A stretch of DNA of 64,000 bases from Nonomuraea wenchangensis (GTDB lineage Bacteria; Actinomycetota; Actinomycetes; Streptosporangiales; Streptosporangiaceae), in the NCBI RefSeq assembly GCF_900111685.1, contig NZ_FOHX01000009.1:62001-126000 (forward strand), read 5' to 3'. The position numbers and the translations under genes were made by a program. The notes under the pieces are model-generated. The model was given only the letters and a program-made list of their open reading frames with translations, was not told the DNA's origin and did not search any database. Position 1 is the first letter of the stretch; each line of letters begins with the position of its first letter. This document shows, in pieces, positions 1 to 8,050 of this stretch.

Positions 1-649
1 TGGCGGCCGGGTTGAACACGTCGTCGGTGCCGTGCACGACGAGCGTGGGGGCGGTGATCGAGGGCAGCGCGTCCCAGGCGTCGTGCCCGGCGCTCGCGGC
101 CAGGTGGCGGCGGCGGGCGTGCGCGGGCATGCCGGGATCGCCGGTCGTGTGATGGGGGCCGGGGTGCGCCGCCAGCCAGGCCGGGGTGTACATGAGCTCC
201 AGCAGCGCCCGCTCCGCCGCCGCTCGGTCCCGTTGGGCGAGCGACCTGCGGACCTCGTTGCTCCGCTCGACGCCGTGCGCGCCGCCGGGCGAGCTGCAGC
301 CGATCACCAGCCCGCCCACCCGTCCGGGATGGTCGGCGGCGAGCCACTGGGCCACCCGGCCGCCCATGGACGTGCCGTACACGTGGGCCCGCCCGATGCC
401 CAGCGCGTCCAGCACGGTCACGACGTCGGTGGCGAAACCCCGGGTCGTGTACGGCTCGTCCGGCTTGTCGCTGTCGCCGGTGCCCCGCCAGTCGAGGGTG
501 ACGGTGAGGTGGGAGGCCGCGAAGTCGTCGCGGACCGGATCCCACCAGCGGTGGTCGTTGGCCTGGCCCTGGAGCAGCACGAGCGCCGGCCCGTCGCCCC
601 TGACCTGGTAGGACAGCTTCACTCCGCCGTCGGTGGTCGCGTATGGCAC
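1..649 (-). CDS. alpha/beta hydrolase, 3' end beyond window
   Basis: About 216 codons are visible and the C-terminus lies outside the window. The protein starts VPYATTDGGVKLSY, typical of soluble alpha/beta-fold hydrolases. The nucleophile elbow GTSMGG puts the catalytic serine near residue 94, and the expected acid lies in TLVVHGTDDVFNP near residue 208; the catalytic histidine would be off the edge. The usual HG oxyanion motif is replaced by LLQGQAND. GTG 649 is the first in-frame start after the upstream gene, though the purine-rich GAAGG sits too close to be an ideal ribosome site. It lies 71 bases downstream of the SARP gene on the same strand. The substrate cannot be predicted; an esterase or a haloperoxidase-like hydrolase are both possible. 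Confidence 0.8.
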   Translation of the reverse strand, partial: MPYATTDGGVKLSYQVRGDGPALVLLQGQANDHRWWDPVRDDFAASHLTVTLDWRGTGDSDKPDEPYTTRGFATDVVTVLDALGIGRAHVYGTSMGGRVAQWLAADHPGRVGGLVIGCSSPGGAHGVERSNEVRRSLAQRDRAAAERALLELMYTPAWLAAHPGPHHTTGDPGMPAHARRRHLAASAGHDAWDALPSITAPTLVVHGTDDVFNPAA

Positions 650-720
650 GCCTTCGATGGTGCCGCATTCGTGGCCGTGCTCGCGTCCGGGCGCATGGCC
701 GAGGCGCTGACGCGGGTCGG

Positions 721-3513
721 CTAGAGCTTCAATTTCTCCCGCACCCGCTCGGCCTCGGCCCGGCGGTGCTGGGAGTCGTAGAGTGCCAGCGCGTCCTGCC
801 AGGCGGCTCTCGCCTCGGCGTCGTTGCCGAGGGCGTGGTGGGCGTCGCCCAGGCCCACCATGGTGTCGGCGCTCTGCCAGGCGTTGCCGGTGCCCTTGCG
901 CAGGTCGAGACAGTGCCCGTAATGATCCAGCGCTCGCTCGTACTCGCCCTGGTGGAAGGCGAGCTTGCCGAGGCTGTCGAGCGTGGCGGCCTCACCGCCG
1001 CGGTCGTGGTGGCGGCGGAACAGCGTGAGGGCCTGCTCGCAGGCGTCGCGCGCCGCGTCGTACTCGCCGAGCTGCAGGCGGATCCAGCCGACGGCGCTGA
1101 GGGCGTTGGCCTCCCAGATGGGGTCGCCCGCCTCGCGCTGGAGGCGCAGCGCCGCCTGCGCGTGGCCGAGCCCGCGCCGCGGCTGCCCGCGGACGCTCCA
1201 CATCCAGCCGATCGTGTGGTGGACCTGGGCCAGCCAGGACCGGTCCGCCGCCTTCTCGAACAGCTCCATCGCCCGGTCGAGGTGTACGGTCGCCTCGTCC
1301 ATCTGGCCGGCCCCCGCGTGCGCGGACCCGGCGTGCCAGTGGACGACGGCGGTGGTGTGCGGGTCGTCCAGCCGGTCCGCGGCCGCGATCGCGATCTTCC
1401 AGCAGCCGAGCCGCTCCCGGGTGTAGGAGCGGCGCAGCAGGAACGTGTTCAGACTCCAGGCGAGCTGCCAGGCCGCCACATCCATGCCCAGCTCGGGGGC
1501 CAGGTGCTGGGCGGCCAGCAGGCACGGCAGCTCGGTCTCGAACCAGGCCAGCGCGGCGCCGGCGTCCTCGAAGCCGGGGACGTCCCCGTGCCCGGAAGGG
1601 GCGGGGATGCCGGGGCGGTGCGGGTAGAGCGCCCGGTCCGCGGAGAAGGCCAGGGCTGTGTACGTTTCGAGCAGGCGGACGAGAGCCTGGTGACGGGTCT
1701 CCCCGGGCAGGTCGGCCTCGGCCCGTTCGGCGGCGTAGAGCCGGACCAGGTCGTGCATCCAGTAGCGGCCGGGAGACAGCTGCCGGACCAGGCTGGCGGT
1801 CTCGAGCATGGAGATCAGGGCGCGGGTCTCGGCGGGCGGCAACCCGACGAGCGCGGTCGCGGCGGGCAGGCCGATCTCGGGCCCAGGAGCCGTCCCGAGC
1901 AGGAGGAACAGCCGCGCGGCCCGCGCGTCCAGCGCCGCGTACGACGAGGCGAACACGGCGCGCAGGCCCGCGCCGAGATCCCCGGTCTGCAGCGCGTCGA
2001 GCCTGGTGGCCGGATCGCGTAACTCCTGCGCGAGAACGGCCAGGGGAAAGCCCGGATGCGCGCTGACGCGGGCGGCCAGCACGCCCAGCGCCAAGGGCAG
2101 GCCGCCGCTGTGCTCCAGCAGCACGCCGACGGAGGCGGGGTCCGCGGCCATGGTCTCCGGGCCGAAGTGGTGGGAGAGCATGTGGTGGGCCTCCTCGTCG
2201 GAGAAGGCGCCGACCTCCAGCAGCCGGGCTGAATGCGTGGCATGCAGGCTCACGAGGCGGTTGCGGCTGGTCACCAGCACGGTGCAGCCCGGACGCCCGG
2301 GGATGAGCGGCGTCACCTGGGCGCTGTCCCTCGCGTTGTCGAGGATGACGAGCAGCCGGCGGTCCGCCAGGACGGACCGGTACAGCGCGGCCTGCGCCTC
2401 CTGCTCCACGGGGATGACCGTCGGCGGCACGCCCAGCGCTCCCAGGAAGTGCCGAAGCACGGTGCCCGGCGGCACCGGCTCCTCGGCGTCGTCGAAGCCG
2501 CGGAGGTTCGCGTACAACTGTCCGTCGGGATAGCGGTCGCGGTGGGTGTGCGCCCAATGAAGCGCCAGCCAGGTCTTGCCGATGCCGCCGGGTCCGCTGA
2601 TCACGGCGACGCCGACGTTGTCGGCGCCGAGCTGCCGGTCGAGTTCCCGCAGCTCGGCCCTCCTGTTCGTGAACGAGGCGGGCGCGGCGGGAAGCTGGCT
2701 CGGCACGGGCAGGAACGTCTCGGGCACCGGTCGGCCAGGCCGCGGGGAGAACGCGTCGGACTCGAGGATCCGCTGCTGCAGCTGCTGGAGCTCGCTGGTG
2801 GGTTCCAGGCCCAGCTCGTCCACCAGCCGGCTCCGGAACTGCCGGTAGACCTCCAGCGCCTCGCTGCGCCTTCCGTGCTCGTACAGTGCCCGCATGAGCT
2901 GCCCGTGGAGGCGCTCCCTGAGCGGGGCCGCGCCGGTCAGCGCGCGCGCCTCCGTGACGACGTCGGTGTTCCTGCCCAGTGACAGCAGCACGGACAGCCG
3001 CTCCTCCAGCGCGTCGAGCCGCAGCCCCTCCAGCCACTCGGCCTGCGCCTCGGCGAACGTGCCCGTGACCCCGGCGAGCGGGGCGCCCTGCCACCAGCTC
3101 AGCGCCTCGTCGTAGCGTCCGAGCGCCTCCTCGAACCGGCCCTCGGCCACGGCTTCACGGGCCAGCGCCACCCGGGAGTTGAAACAGACGAGGTCGAGCC
3201 TGCCGGGGGCCGGCCGCAGGACGTAGCCGGGCCGCTGCGTGTCGATGACGTGGGCGCCCACCGCCGCGCAGGCACGACGCGCCTCGGAGACCAGCATCCT
3301 GACCCTGGAGGCCGACCCGCTGGGCAACGGGTCACCCCAGATCGCCTCCGCCAGCCGCTGCGTCGAGACCACCCGATCGGCGTCCAGCAGCAGGGCCGCG
3401 AGAAGGGCTCCCTGCTTGCCGGAGAAGGTGACCCGCTCGGCGCCCGCCTCCAGCTGAACAGGACCGAGGAGGCGGAACAGCATCGCCGGCGCGGCGCCGT
3501 CCTCACTCCCCAT
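721..3513 (-). CDS. SARP/AfsR-type regulator (BTAD, NB-ARC, TPR)
   Basis: This is a large activator of 930 residues. The N-terminus (MLFRLLGPVQLEAG at about residue 11) starts an OmpR-like winged helix, followed by a bacterial transcriptional activation domain to about residue 260. The NB-ARC module has Walker A GPGGIGKT, Walker B LLVILDNARD and the GLPLALGVLA motif. The C-terminal ~250 residues are tetratricopeptide repeats. ATG 3513 is preferred over an ATG 63 bases upstream and one 30 bases downstream because GGGAG lies six bases before it. Proteins of this architecture bind direct heptamer repeats at 11-bp spacing and activate secondary metabolism or development genes, with the NB-ARC acting as a nucleotide switch. 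It diverges from the small secreted peptide gene at 3731, whose promoter carries such repeats. No biosynthetic cluster is visible here. Confidence 0.93.
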   Translation of the reverse strand: MGSEDGAAPAMLFRLLGPVQLEAGAERVTFSGKQGALLAALLLDADRVVSTQRLAEAIWGDPLPSGSASRVRMLVSEARRACAAVGAHVIDTQRPGYVLRPAPGRLDLVCFNSRVALAREAVAEGRFEEALGRYDEALSWWQGAPLAGVTGTFAEAQAEWLEGLRLDALEERLSVLLSLGRNTDVVTEARALTGAAPLRERLHGQLMRALYEHGRRSEALEVYRQFRSRLVDELGLEPTSELQQLQQRILESDAFSPRPGRPVPETFLPVPSQLPAAPASFTNRRAELRELDRQLGADNVGVAVISGPGGIGKTWLALHWAHTHRDRYPDGQLYANLRGFDDAEEPVPPGTVLRHFLGALGVPPTVIPVEQEAQAALYRSVLADRRLLVILDNARDSAQVTPLIPGRPGCTVLVTSRNRLVSLHATHSARLLEVGAFSDEEAHHMLSHHFGPETMAADPASVGVLLEHSGGLPLALGVLAARVSAHPGFPLAVLAQELRDPATRLDALQTGDLGAGLRAVFASSYAALDARAARLFLLLGTAPGPEIGLPAATALVGLPPAETRALISMLETASLVRQLSPGRYWMHDLVRLYAAERAEADLPGETRHQALVRLLETYTALAFSADRALYPHRPGIPAPSGHGDVPGFEDAGAALAWFETELPCLLAAQHLAPELGMDVAAWQLAWSLNTFLLRRSYTRERLGCWKIAIAAADRLDDPHTTAVVHWHAGSAHAGAGQMDEATVHLDRAMELFEKAADRSWLAQVHHTIGWMWSVRGQPRRGLGHAQAALRLQREAGDPIWEANALSAVGWIRLQLGEYDAARDACEQALTLFRRHHDRGGEAATLDSLGKLAFHQGEYERALDHYGHCLDLRKGTGNAWQSADTMVGLGDAHHALGNDAEARAAWQDALALYDSQHRRAEAERVREKLKL

Positions 3514-3552
3514 CAACGGCTCCCGCTCCCCCCGGCCCCCCGACACCGCACG

Positions 3553-3592
3553 AGTGTAGTGCCGGCGGCGCGACAAGATCGACGCCGCCGGC
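3553..3592 (-). promoter_or_regulatory. SARP gene promoter with 10-bp inverted repeat
   Basis: On the minus strand a good -10 hexamer, TACACT, occupies 3558-3553, about 40 bases before the ATG at 3513. Just upstream lies a perfect inverted repeat, GCCGGCGGCG (3561-3570) and CGCCGCCGGC (3583-3592), with a 12-base spacer. It covers the -35 region, so it could be an operator. It could also be a stem blocking read-through. Confidence 0.5.
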
Positions 3593-3603
3593 CCCTGCCC
3601 TGT

Positions 3604-3643
3604 GCGGAAAACAGGCGGAAATCAGGCACCCGATTCCTACGAT
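3604..3643 (+). promoter_or_regulatory. 11-bp tandem repeats and -10: candidate SARP box
   Basis: Two tandem 11-bp units, GCGGAAAACAG (3604-3614) and GCGGAAATCAG (3615-3625), differ at one base. They precede the -10 element TACGAT at 3638-3643. The CAG-containing core of the second unit ends ten bases before the -10. The 11-bp period matches the direct-repeat spacing known for SARP targets, and a SARP gene starts about 90 bases away in the opposite direction. A very similar arrangement occurs at 21306-21349. Binding is inferred from pattern only. Confidence 0.55.
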
Positions 3644-3730
3644 CGACCACAGTTCCACGGACAGAGCCACCGGAAGGCACGTCGCGCGTCACTGATTCCG
3701 GACCGGCTCCTACCTCGAAAGGATTGGCGC

Positions 3731-3970
3731 ATGAATACCGCCCTGAAGCGCATATCTCTGGGAATGTCGACCGCCATCGCCGCTACTTCCCTGGCCCTGA
3801 TTCTCGCGCCGGCGCCCGCCTCCGCGACGCCGGCGCTCGTCAAGCTCTACCCGTTCACCACCTCGGGCGGTCAGAGGTGCAACGCCGACGCCAATGCCGC
3901 GGGTCCCGGGTACTACTGCGACACGAGGAAGGTCGGCGGGGTCAAGCACTACGCCCTCATCAGGGCCTAG
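3731..3970 (+). CDS. small secreted peptide, unknown function
   Basis: The precursor has 79 residues. A basic start (MNTALKRISLG) is followed by a hydrophobic stretch and a signal peptidase site near APASA-TPA, leaving a mature peptide of about 48 residues. The mature part contains two cysteines (QRC and YYC) that could form a disulfide, and ends KHYALIRA. ATG 3731 has AAAGGA eight bases upstream and follows an ~80-base leader from the -10 at 3638. I recognise no family. It diverges from the SARP gene and is followed by a strong terminator, so it is monocistronic. The sequence GYYC also occurs in the I36-like protein at 21381, but this is too short to claim homology. Confidence 0.75.
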   Translation: MNTALKRISLGMSTAIAATSLALILAPAPASATPALVKLYPFTTSGGQRCNADANAAGPGYYCDTRKVGGVKHYALIRA

Positions 3971-4015
3971 CGATTCACTTCCCCATCCTTCGGCCATGAG
4001 TGCCGTCGGATGAAT

Positions 4016-4046
4016 CCGGCCGGGAGCGCATCGCGCTCCCGGCCGG
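4016..4046 (+). terminator. 14-bp stem-loop terminator
   Basis: A perfect 14-bp stem (4016-4029 with 4033-4046) has a 3-base loop ATC and starts 46 bases after the stop of the small peptide gene. There is no following T-run, which is common for actinobacterial terminators. Confidence 0.7.
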
Positions 4047-4076
4047 TGGCTTGTCCGGAGGCCTGCGACCGGTCAC

Positions 4077-4122
4077 GGAGTGAGTTCTCACTCCCTATTG
4101 ACGGAGTGAGCCCTCACTCCGT
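4077..4122 (+). promoter_or_regulatory. two palindromic TetR operators on a leaderless promoter
   Basis: Two palindromes share the half-site GGAGTGAG: 4077-4094 (8-bp arms, spacer TT) and 4101-4122 (10-bp arms, spacer CC), centres 26 bp apart. The promoter TTGACG (4098-4103), 18 bp, TACTGT (4122-4127) overlaps the second site. The predicted start point is at or next to the ATG at 4135, so the transcript is probably leaderless, and the regulator is probably autorepressed. Confidence 0.7.
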
Positions 4123-4134
4123 ACTGTCGAAGAC

Positions 4135-4773
4135 ATGACAAACGAGACAGGCCGGCGACGAGCGCCGGCGATGACCCCCGAGCAGCGCCGCGAGATGATC
4201 GTCCGCGCCGCGCTCCCCCTCGTCGTGGAGTACGGCACCTCCGTCACCACCGCGCAGGTCGCCCGCGCGGCCGGCATCGGCGAGGGCACCGTCTTCCGCG
4301 CCTTCGGCGACAAGGACGCCCTGCTCGACGCCTGCATGGCCGAGGCGCTGCGCCCCGACGACACCCTCGCCCACATCGAGTCCGTCTCGCTGGAGCTGCC
4401 GCTCGCCGAGCGCCTGATCGAGGCGGCCGAGGCCATGCGTGGCTATCTGTCCAGGATGGGCGCCGTCGCCGGGGCCCTGGCGGCCTCCGGTGGACTGCGG
4501 CGCGGCGACCCGACCGCCCCCGCCGCGAGGGAGGGCGAGAGCCGGGAGGAGCACCTGCGCCGGGGCGCCGACGCCCGGCAGGCCTCGATGGCCGCGCACC
4601 AGGAGGTGCTGGCGGGCCTGTTCGAGCCGGAGCGCGACGCGCTCAAGCTGCCCCCGGACCGGCTCGCCCTCGCGTTCCAGATGCTGGTCCTGTCGGCCGG
4701 CCGCCATCCCGGCGCGCTCACCACCGCCGAGCTGGTGGACCTGTTCCTGCACGGCGCGCTCACGAGCGGCTAG
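4135..4773 (+). CDS. TetR/AcrR family regulator
   Basis: The protein has 212 residues. The N-terminal helix-turn-helix spans about residues 15-65, with VTTAQVARAAGIGEGTVFRA followed by FGDKDALLDACM, the classic TetR signature. The C-terminal ligand domain is about 140 residues and gives no clue to the ligand. ATG 4135 begins almost exactly at the predicted transcript start; a weak GAAGA lies close upstream. Two palindromes sharing one half-site cover its promoter, which suggests autorepression. No divergent partner gene exists: the upstream neighbour runs in the same direction and ends at a terminator. Its target genes are therefore probably elsewhere, or it controls only itself. Confidence 0.9.
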   Translation: MTNETGRRRAPAMTPEQRREMIVRAALPLVVEYGTSVTTAQVARAAGIGEGTVFRAFGDKDALLDACMAEALRPDDTLAHIESVSLELPLAERLIEAAEAMRGYLSRMGAVAGALAASGGLRRGDPTAPAAREGESREEHLRRGADARQASMAAHQEVLAGLFEPERDALKLPPDRLALAFQMLVLSAGRHPGALTTAELVDLFLHGALTSG

Positions 4774-4966
4774 CCGGCCCGGGCTCCTGGCGAAAAATGT
4801 GGGCGCGGGTGGGGAATGGATGGGGGGTGGGTGTGGTTACATAGATCGTGGCCGGTGTGTCCAGTGTCCCCGGGCCTCACCTATCGCCTTCACGGAATAC
4901 CGTTCGGCTGGAGCCGTGTTGTGCCTTTCGCCGAGAGGCGACCTGCACACCGGTACACAATCGCGT
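4774..4966. other. gene-free interval, possible short transcript
   Basis: No convincing reading frame fills this stretch between convergent genes. It holds a weak -10-like TACATAG at 4838-4844, a small hairpin TCGCC-GAGA-GGCGA near 4928-4941, and leads into the terminator stem at 4967-4999. A small RNA is possible but nothing here proves it. Confidence 0.3.
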
Positions 4967-4999
4967 CGAGCGCCCGCCCTCCCAGAGGGTGGGCGCTCG
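4967..4999 (-). terminator. 14-bp stem-loop between convergent genes
   Basis: Arms 4967-4980 and 4986-4999 pair at 13 of 14 positions, the remaining one being a G/T wobble, with a CCCAG loop. It begins nine bases beyond the stop of the minus-strand gene at 5008 and 193 bases after the TetR stop, so it can serve both convergent genes. Confidence 0.65.
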
Positions 5000-5007
5000 T
5001 CGCGTTT

Positions 5008-6225
5008 CTAAGGGGTCAGGCCGGGGCGGCCCGAGCTGACGTACTTGCGCGGGCGCAGGGCGTGGGCCCGCAGCGCGGCCAGGGCGGCGAGCTGGCCGGG
5101 CCGGTCCATGCGCACCACCAGCTCGTCGCTGTAGGCCAGGCCGAGCGCGGTGAGCTGGGCGACCAGGTCGCTCACCGGGCCGGCGACGTTCTCGACGCCC
5201 GTGGCCGGATGCCACCCCTCGCCGCCGACGACCTCGGCCACCCGCTCGTGCAGCTTGGCGGGGGACATCAGGGTGCCGTCGGCCAGCAGCATGAGCGCCG
5301 CCTCCCTGGCCGACACCTCGAACTCGTGATCGCCCTTGGCCAGCAGCAGCCGGGTCACCGCCGTCCACATGACCTCGGGCGAGGCCAGCAACCGCCGGCC
5401 GTGGTCGGTGATGACCAGGCGCGCGCCGTCGCGCCGGATCGCGCCCAGCTCGCGCTCGGCCAGCTCCCGCAGGCGCAGCGCCGCCGGCGACGGGGCGAGC
5501 CGCAGGGGCAGCGTCCCCTCCCTCGCGGCCAGCGAGAGCAGCTTGTGCAGCGCGGGCAGCGGCTGCGGTGACACGGGCGCGTGCAGGCGCACCTCGAACG
5601 GCTGGGCCAGCTCCCGCCGGGCCGGGCCGCGTCCGAGCACCCAGCGGTTGAGCCGCTCGCCGTGCACCCGGTTGAGCCAGCTGTCGCCGCCCAGGTCGGC
5701 CCGCGCCTCGGTGAGCCAGCGGCGGGTGAGCGCGACCCGGTCGACCTGCTCGCCGGCCAGGATGGCCAGCTCTAGAGCGGCCGAGCAGGCGAGGTGGGCG
5801 CCCAGCTCCTCCGGCCCCATGATCATGCTCCACTGCAGCTCCGGCACGTCGGGCGGGAGCACGCCCGTGGACTCGAGCGCCTTCTGGTAGGCGCTGGTGC
5901 CGGCGTCCTCGCCCTCCCGCGCGTACGTACGCAGGATCTGGGCCGTCGTAGGCGACACGCACAGCGCCGCGTATCGTTCCAAGCCGCCCAGCTGGAGCAG
6001 CCGGCCGAGCGAGCGGGCCAGCCGCTCGTGGTCGCCGTCCGCGCGCAGCGGCCCCACCTTGAGCGGCAACGTGTACCAGAGGAACTCGCAAACGTCGAGC
6101 TGAGTCACGCTCTCCAGCGGCTCACCGCCGGTCAGCCATTCGACGGCGGTCCTGGCCTCCTCGGCGATCTCCGGCTCAGAGCGCTCCAACTCGGCGAGCA
6201 GGGCGGTGACATCCGGTGCACTCAT
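5008..6225 (-). CDS. conserved hypothetical protein
   Basis: The protein has 405 residues, is soluble and largely helical, with no signal peptide or membrane segment. The start MSAPDVTALLAELERSEPEI at ATG 6225 is chosen because the residues upstream look untranslated; a GAGG lies unusually close to the ATG. The middle part (LRLRELAERELGAIRRDG then ARLVITDHGRRLLASPEVM) resembles a winged-helix wing and DNA-binding region, but I cannot assign a family. It is probably a single-gene unit ending at the stem at 4967-4999. Function unknown; I see no catalytic motif. Confidence 0.75.
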   Translation of the reverse strand: MSAPDVTALLAELERSEPEIAEEARTAVEWLTGGEPLESVTQLDVCEFLWYTLPLKVGPLRADGDHERLARSLGRLLQLGGLERYAALCVSPTTAQILRTYAREGEDAGTSAYQKALESTGVLPPDVPELQWSMIMGPEELGAHLACSAALELAILAGEQVDRVALTRRWLTEARADLGGDSWLNRVHGERLNRWVLGRGPARRELAQPFEVRLHAPVSPQPLPALHKLLSLAAREGTLPLRLAPSPAALRLRELAERELGAIRRDGARLVITDHGRRLLASPEVMWTAVTRLLLAKGDHEFEVSAREAALMLLADGTLMSPAKLHERVAEVVGGEGWHPATGVENVAGPVSDLVAQLTALGLAYSDELVVRMDRPGQLAALAALRAHALRPRKYVSSGRPGLTP

Positions 6226-6338
6226 GCCTCGAAGTTTGCCGTATCGACCCCTGGCCTGACGATGGCCGAATCCGGTGCGTATTGGGTCTTGCACAGTGAC
6301 TACCCTAAAAAAGCGCTATTGACCGGACTGTAAGCGGA

Positions 6339-7973
6339 TCAGATCCATCGGTTCTCGAACAACATACGGGCCTTCCACTCGGTGTACGGCAGCAGCTCAG
6401 CGGACAGAATCGGGTGCAACCACCAGAAGTTGATCAACGCTAGCAGGGCGAAGGCCCCCACGACGGCGGCCCCCACGGTACGGCGCACCGGCGTCGCGCC
6501 GGTGGCGGTCGGCCGGGCGGGGCCGATGAGCAGCCCGGCGCAGAGCGTGATGGCCAGCACCATGAACGGCACCATCGGGATCGCGTAGAACAGGAACATC
6601 GTCCGGTTGTCGGCGATGGCGAAGTAGAACCACGGCAGCCAGCCCATCGCGTAGGCCAGCAGCACCGCCCCGGCCCGCCAGTCCCGGCTGGAGACGTAGA
6701 AGGCGATGAGCGCCACCAGCGCGGCCAGCGCGCCGAACCAGATCACCGGCGTGCCGACGCCGAGCACCGCCTCCGAGCAGTCCTTGACGCCGCAGGTGTT
6801 CTGCCGTCCCTCGTACCAGAAGGCGACCGGGCGCAGCAGCAGCGGCCACGACCACGGCTCCGACATGTAGGGGTGCGTGCTCTCCAGCCCGCTGTGGAAG
6901 GTGAACACCTGCCACTGGTACTTGATCCACGAGCGCATCGAGTCGAACAGGAAGAACAGCGGATTGCCCGCCGAGGTGGCCTGCGCCCAGTTGCGCCCGT
7001 AGCCGTTGGCCGAGGCGAACCAGCCGGTCCAGGTCAGCATGTAGGTCACGAACGGCACCACCGCGAAGGACAGGATCCCCTGCGGCACGTCCTTGTTGAA
7101 CGCCCCCACGTACGGCTGCCGCAGCCCCAGCGCCCGCCGCGCCCCGAAGTCCCACAGCAGCGACAGCACCGCGAACGCGGCCAGGAAGAAGATCCCCGAC
7201 CACTTGACCGACATCGCGAAGGCCAGGCACACCCCGGCCGCGAGCCGCCACGGCCGGGCGCCGAGCCGCGGCCCGTACGGGGACAGCGGCGAGCTCTCGT
7301 ACCAGGCGACCAGCCGCTCCCGCGCCTGGTCGCGGTCGACCACCAGGCAGGCGAACGCGGCGAGCACCCAGAACATGAGGAAGATGTCGAGCAGCGCCGT
7401 GCGCGACAGCACGTAGTGCAGGCCGTCCAGCGCCAGCAGCAGCCCGGCGAAGCAGCCGAGCAGCGTCGAGCGGGTCATTCGCCGCGCCACCCGGGCGAGC
7501 ACCAGGATCGACAGCGTGCCGACCAGCGCCGCGGCGAACCGCCAGCCGAACGGCGTGAGCCCGAACAGCCACTCGCCGGCGCCGATCATCCACTTGCCGA
7601 GCGGCGGGTGCACGACGTAGGAGGCGCACTTGTCGAGCGCGTCGGGGGCGCAGCTCTCCCAGATGTCGGTCCGCCCGGCCAGGATCGCCTTGTCGGCGTC
7701 CTTGACCGCGACCCGCTCGACCCCCCAGGTGATGAGCGAGAAGGCGTCCTTCATGTAATAGGTCTCGTCGAACACCACGCCCTTGGGATGCGCGAGGTCC
7801 CAGAAACGCAGGATGCCGCCGAAGAGGGTGACCAGCAGCGGGCCGATCCACCCCCACATGACGCTGCCGCGCATGGGAGGGATCATCCGATCGCGCACGG
7901 ACCGCGTCGCGGGAAGGCTCTCGCCGGCCTCCCGCTCGTCGAAGGCCTGATACGGGGAATCGGTCACCGCCAT
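6339..7973 (-). CDS. polyprenyl-phosphate-mannose protein mannosyltransferase (PMT)
   Basis: This 544-residue polytopic membrane enzyme transfers mannose from polyprenyl phosphate to serine or threonine of exported proteins (GT39 family, O-mannosylation). The first extracytoplasmic loop carries the essential acidic pair in VVFDETYYMKDAFS near residue 70. HPPLGKWMIGAGEWLFG and FGWRFAAALVGTLS are the conserved loop and helix of bacterial PMTs, and about ten hydrophobic segments follow. The C-terminus EWKARMLFENRWI matches the family end. It lies head-to-head with rsmI, the usual neighbour in actinobacteria. A second PMT on the other side of rsmI (8890) is a clear paralogue in inverted orientation. 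Confidence 0.92.
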   Translation of the reverse strand: MAVTDSPYQAFDEREAGESLPATRSVRDRMIPPMRGSVMWGWIGPLLVTLFGGILRFWDLAHPKGVVFDETYYMKDAFSLITWGVERVAVKDADKAILAGRTDIWESCAPDALDKCASYVVHPPLGKWMIGAGEWLFGLTPFGWRFAAALVGTLSILVLARVARRMTRSTLLGCFAGLLLALDGLHYVLSRTALLDIFLMFWVLAAFACLVVDRDQARERLVAWYESSPLSPYGPRLGARPWRLAAGVCLAFAMSVKWSGIFFLAAFAVLSLLWDFGARRALGLRQPYVGAFNKDVPQGILSFAVVPFVTYMLTWTGWFASANGYGRNWAQATSAGNPLFFLFDSMRSWIKYQWQVFTFHSGLESTHPYMSEPWSWPLLLRPVAFWYEGRQNTCGVKDCSEAVLGVGTPVIWFGALAALVALIAFYVSSRDWRAGAVLLAYAMGWLPWFYFAIADNRTMFLFYAIPMVPFMVLAITLCAGLLIGPARPTATGATPVRRTVGAAVVGAFALLALINFWWLHPILSAELLPYTEWKARMLFENRWI

Positions 7974-8050
7974 TCGGACATCGTACGGGGCCCAAGCCGG
8001 TAGGTACGTAGAAACACGGTCTAATACGGATGCCCTGCCACAATGGTCGA

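Noticed and set aside
643..2022. Long plus-strand reading frame opposite the SARP gene
   Set aside because: It is an antisense shadow produced by high GC; the minus strand gives recognised domains throughout.
4774..4999. Possible 6C-type small RNA
   Set aside because: The C-rich bases lie mostly in the stem instead of in two C-rich loops, and no clear promoter was found.
6300..6338. T6 tract on the minus strand after the first PMT as an intrinsic terminator
   Set aside because: No convincing stem precedes the tract, so it was not called.
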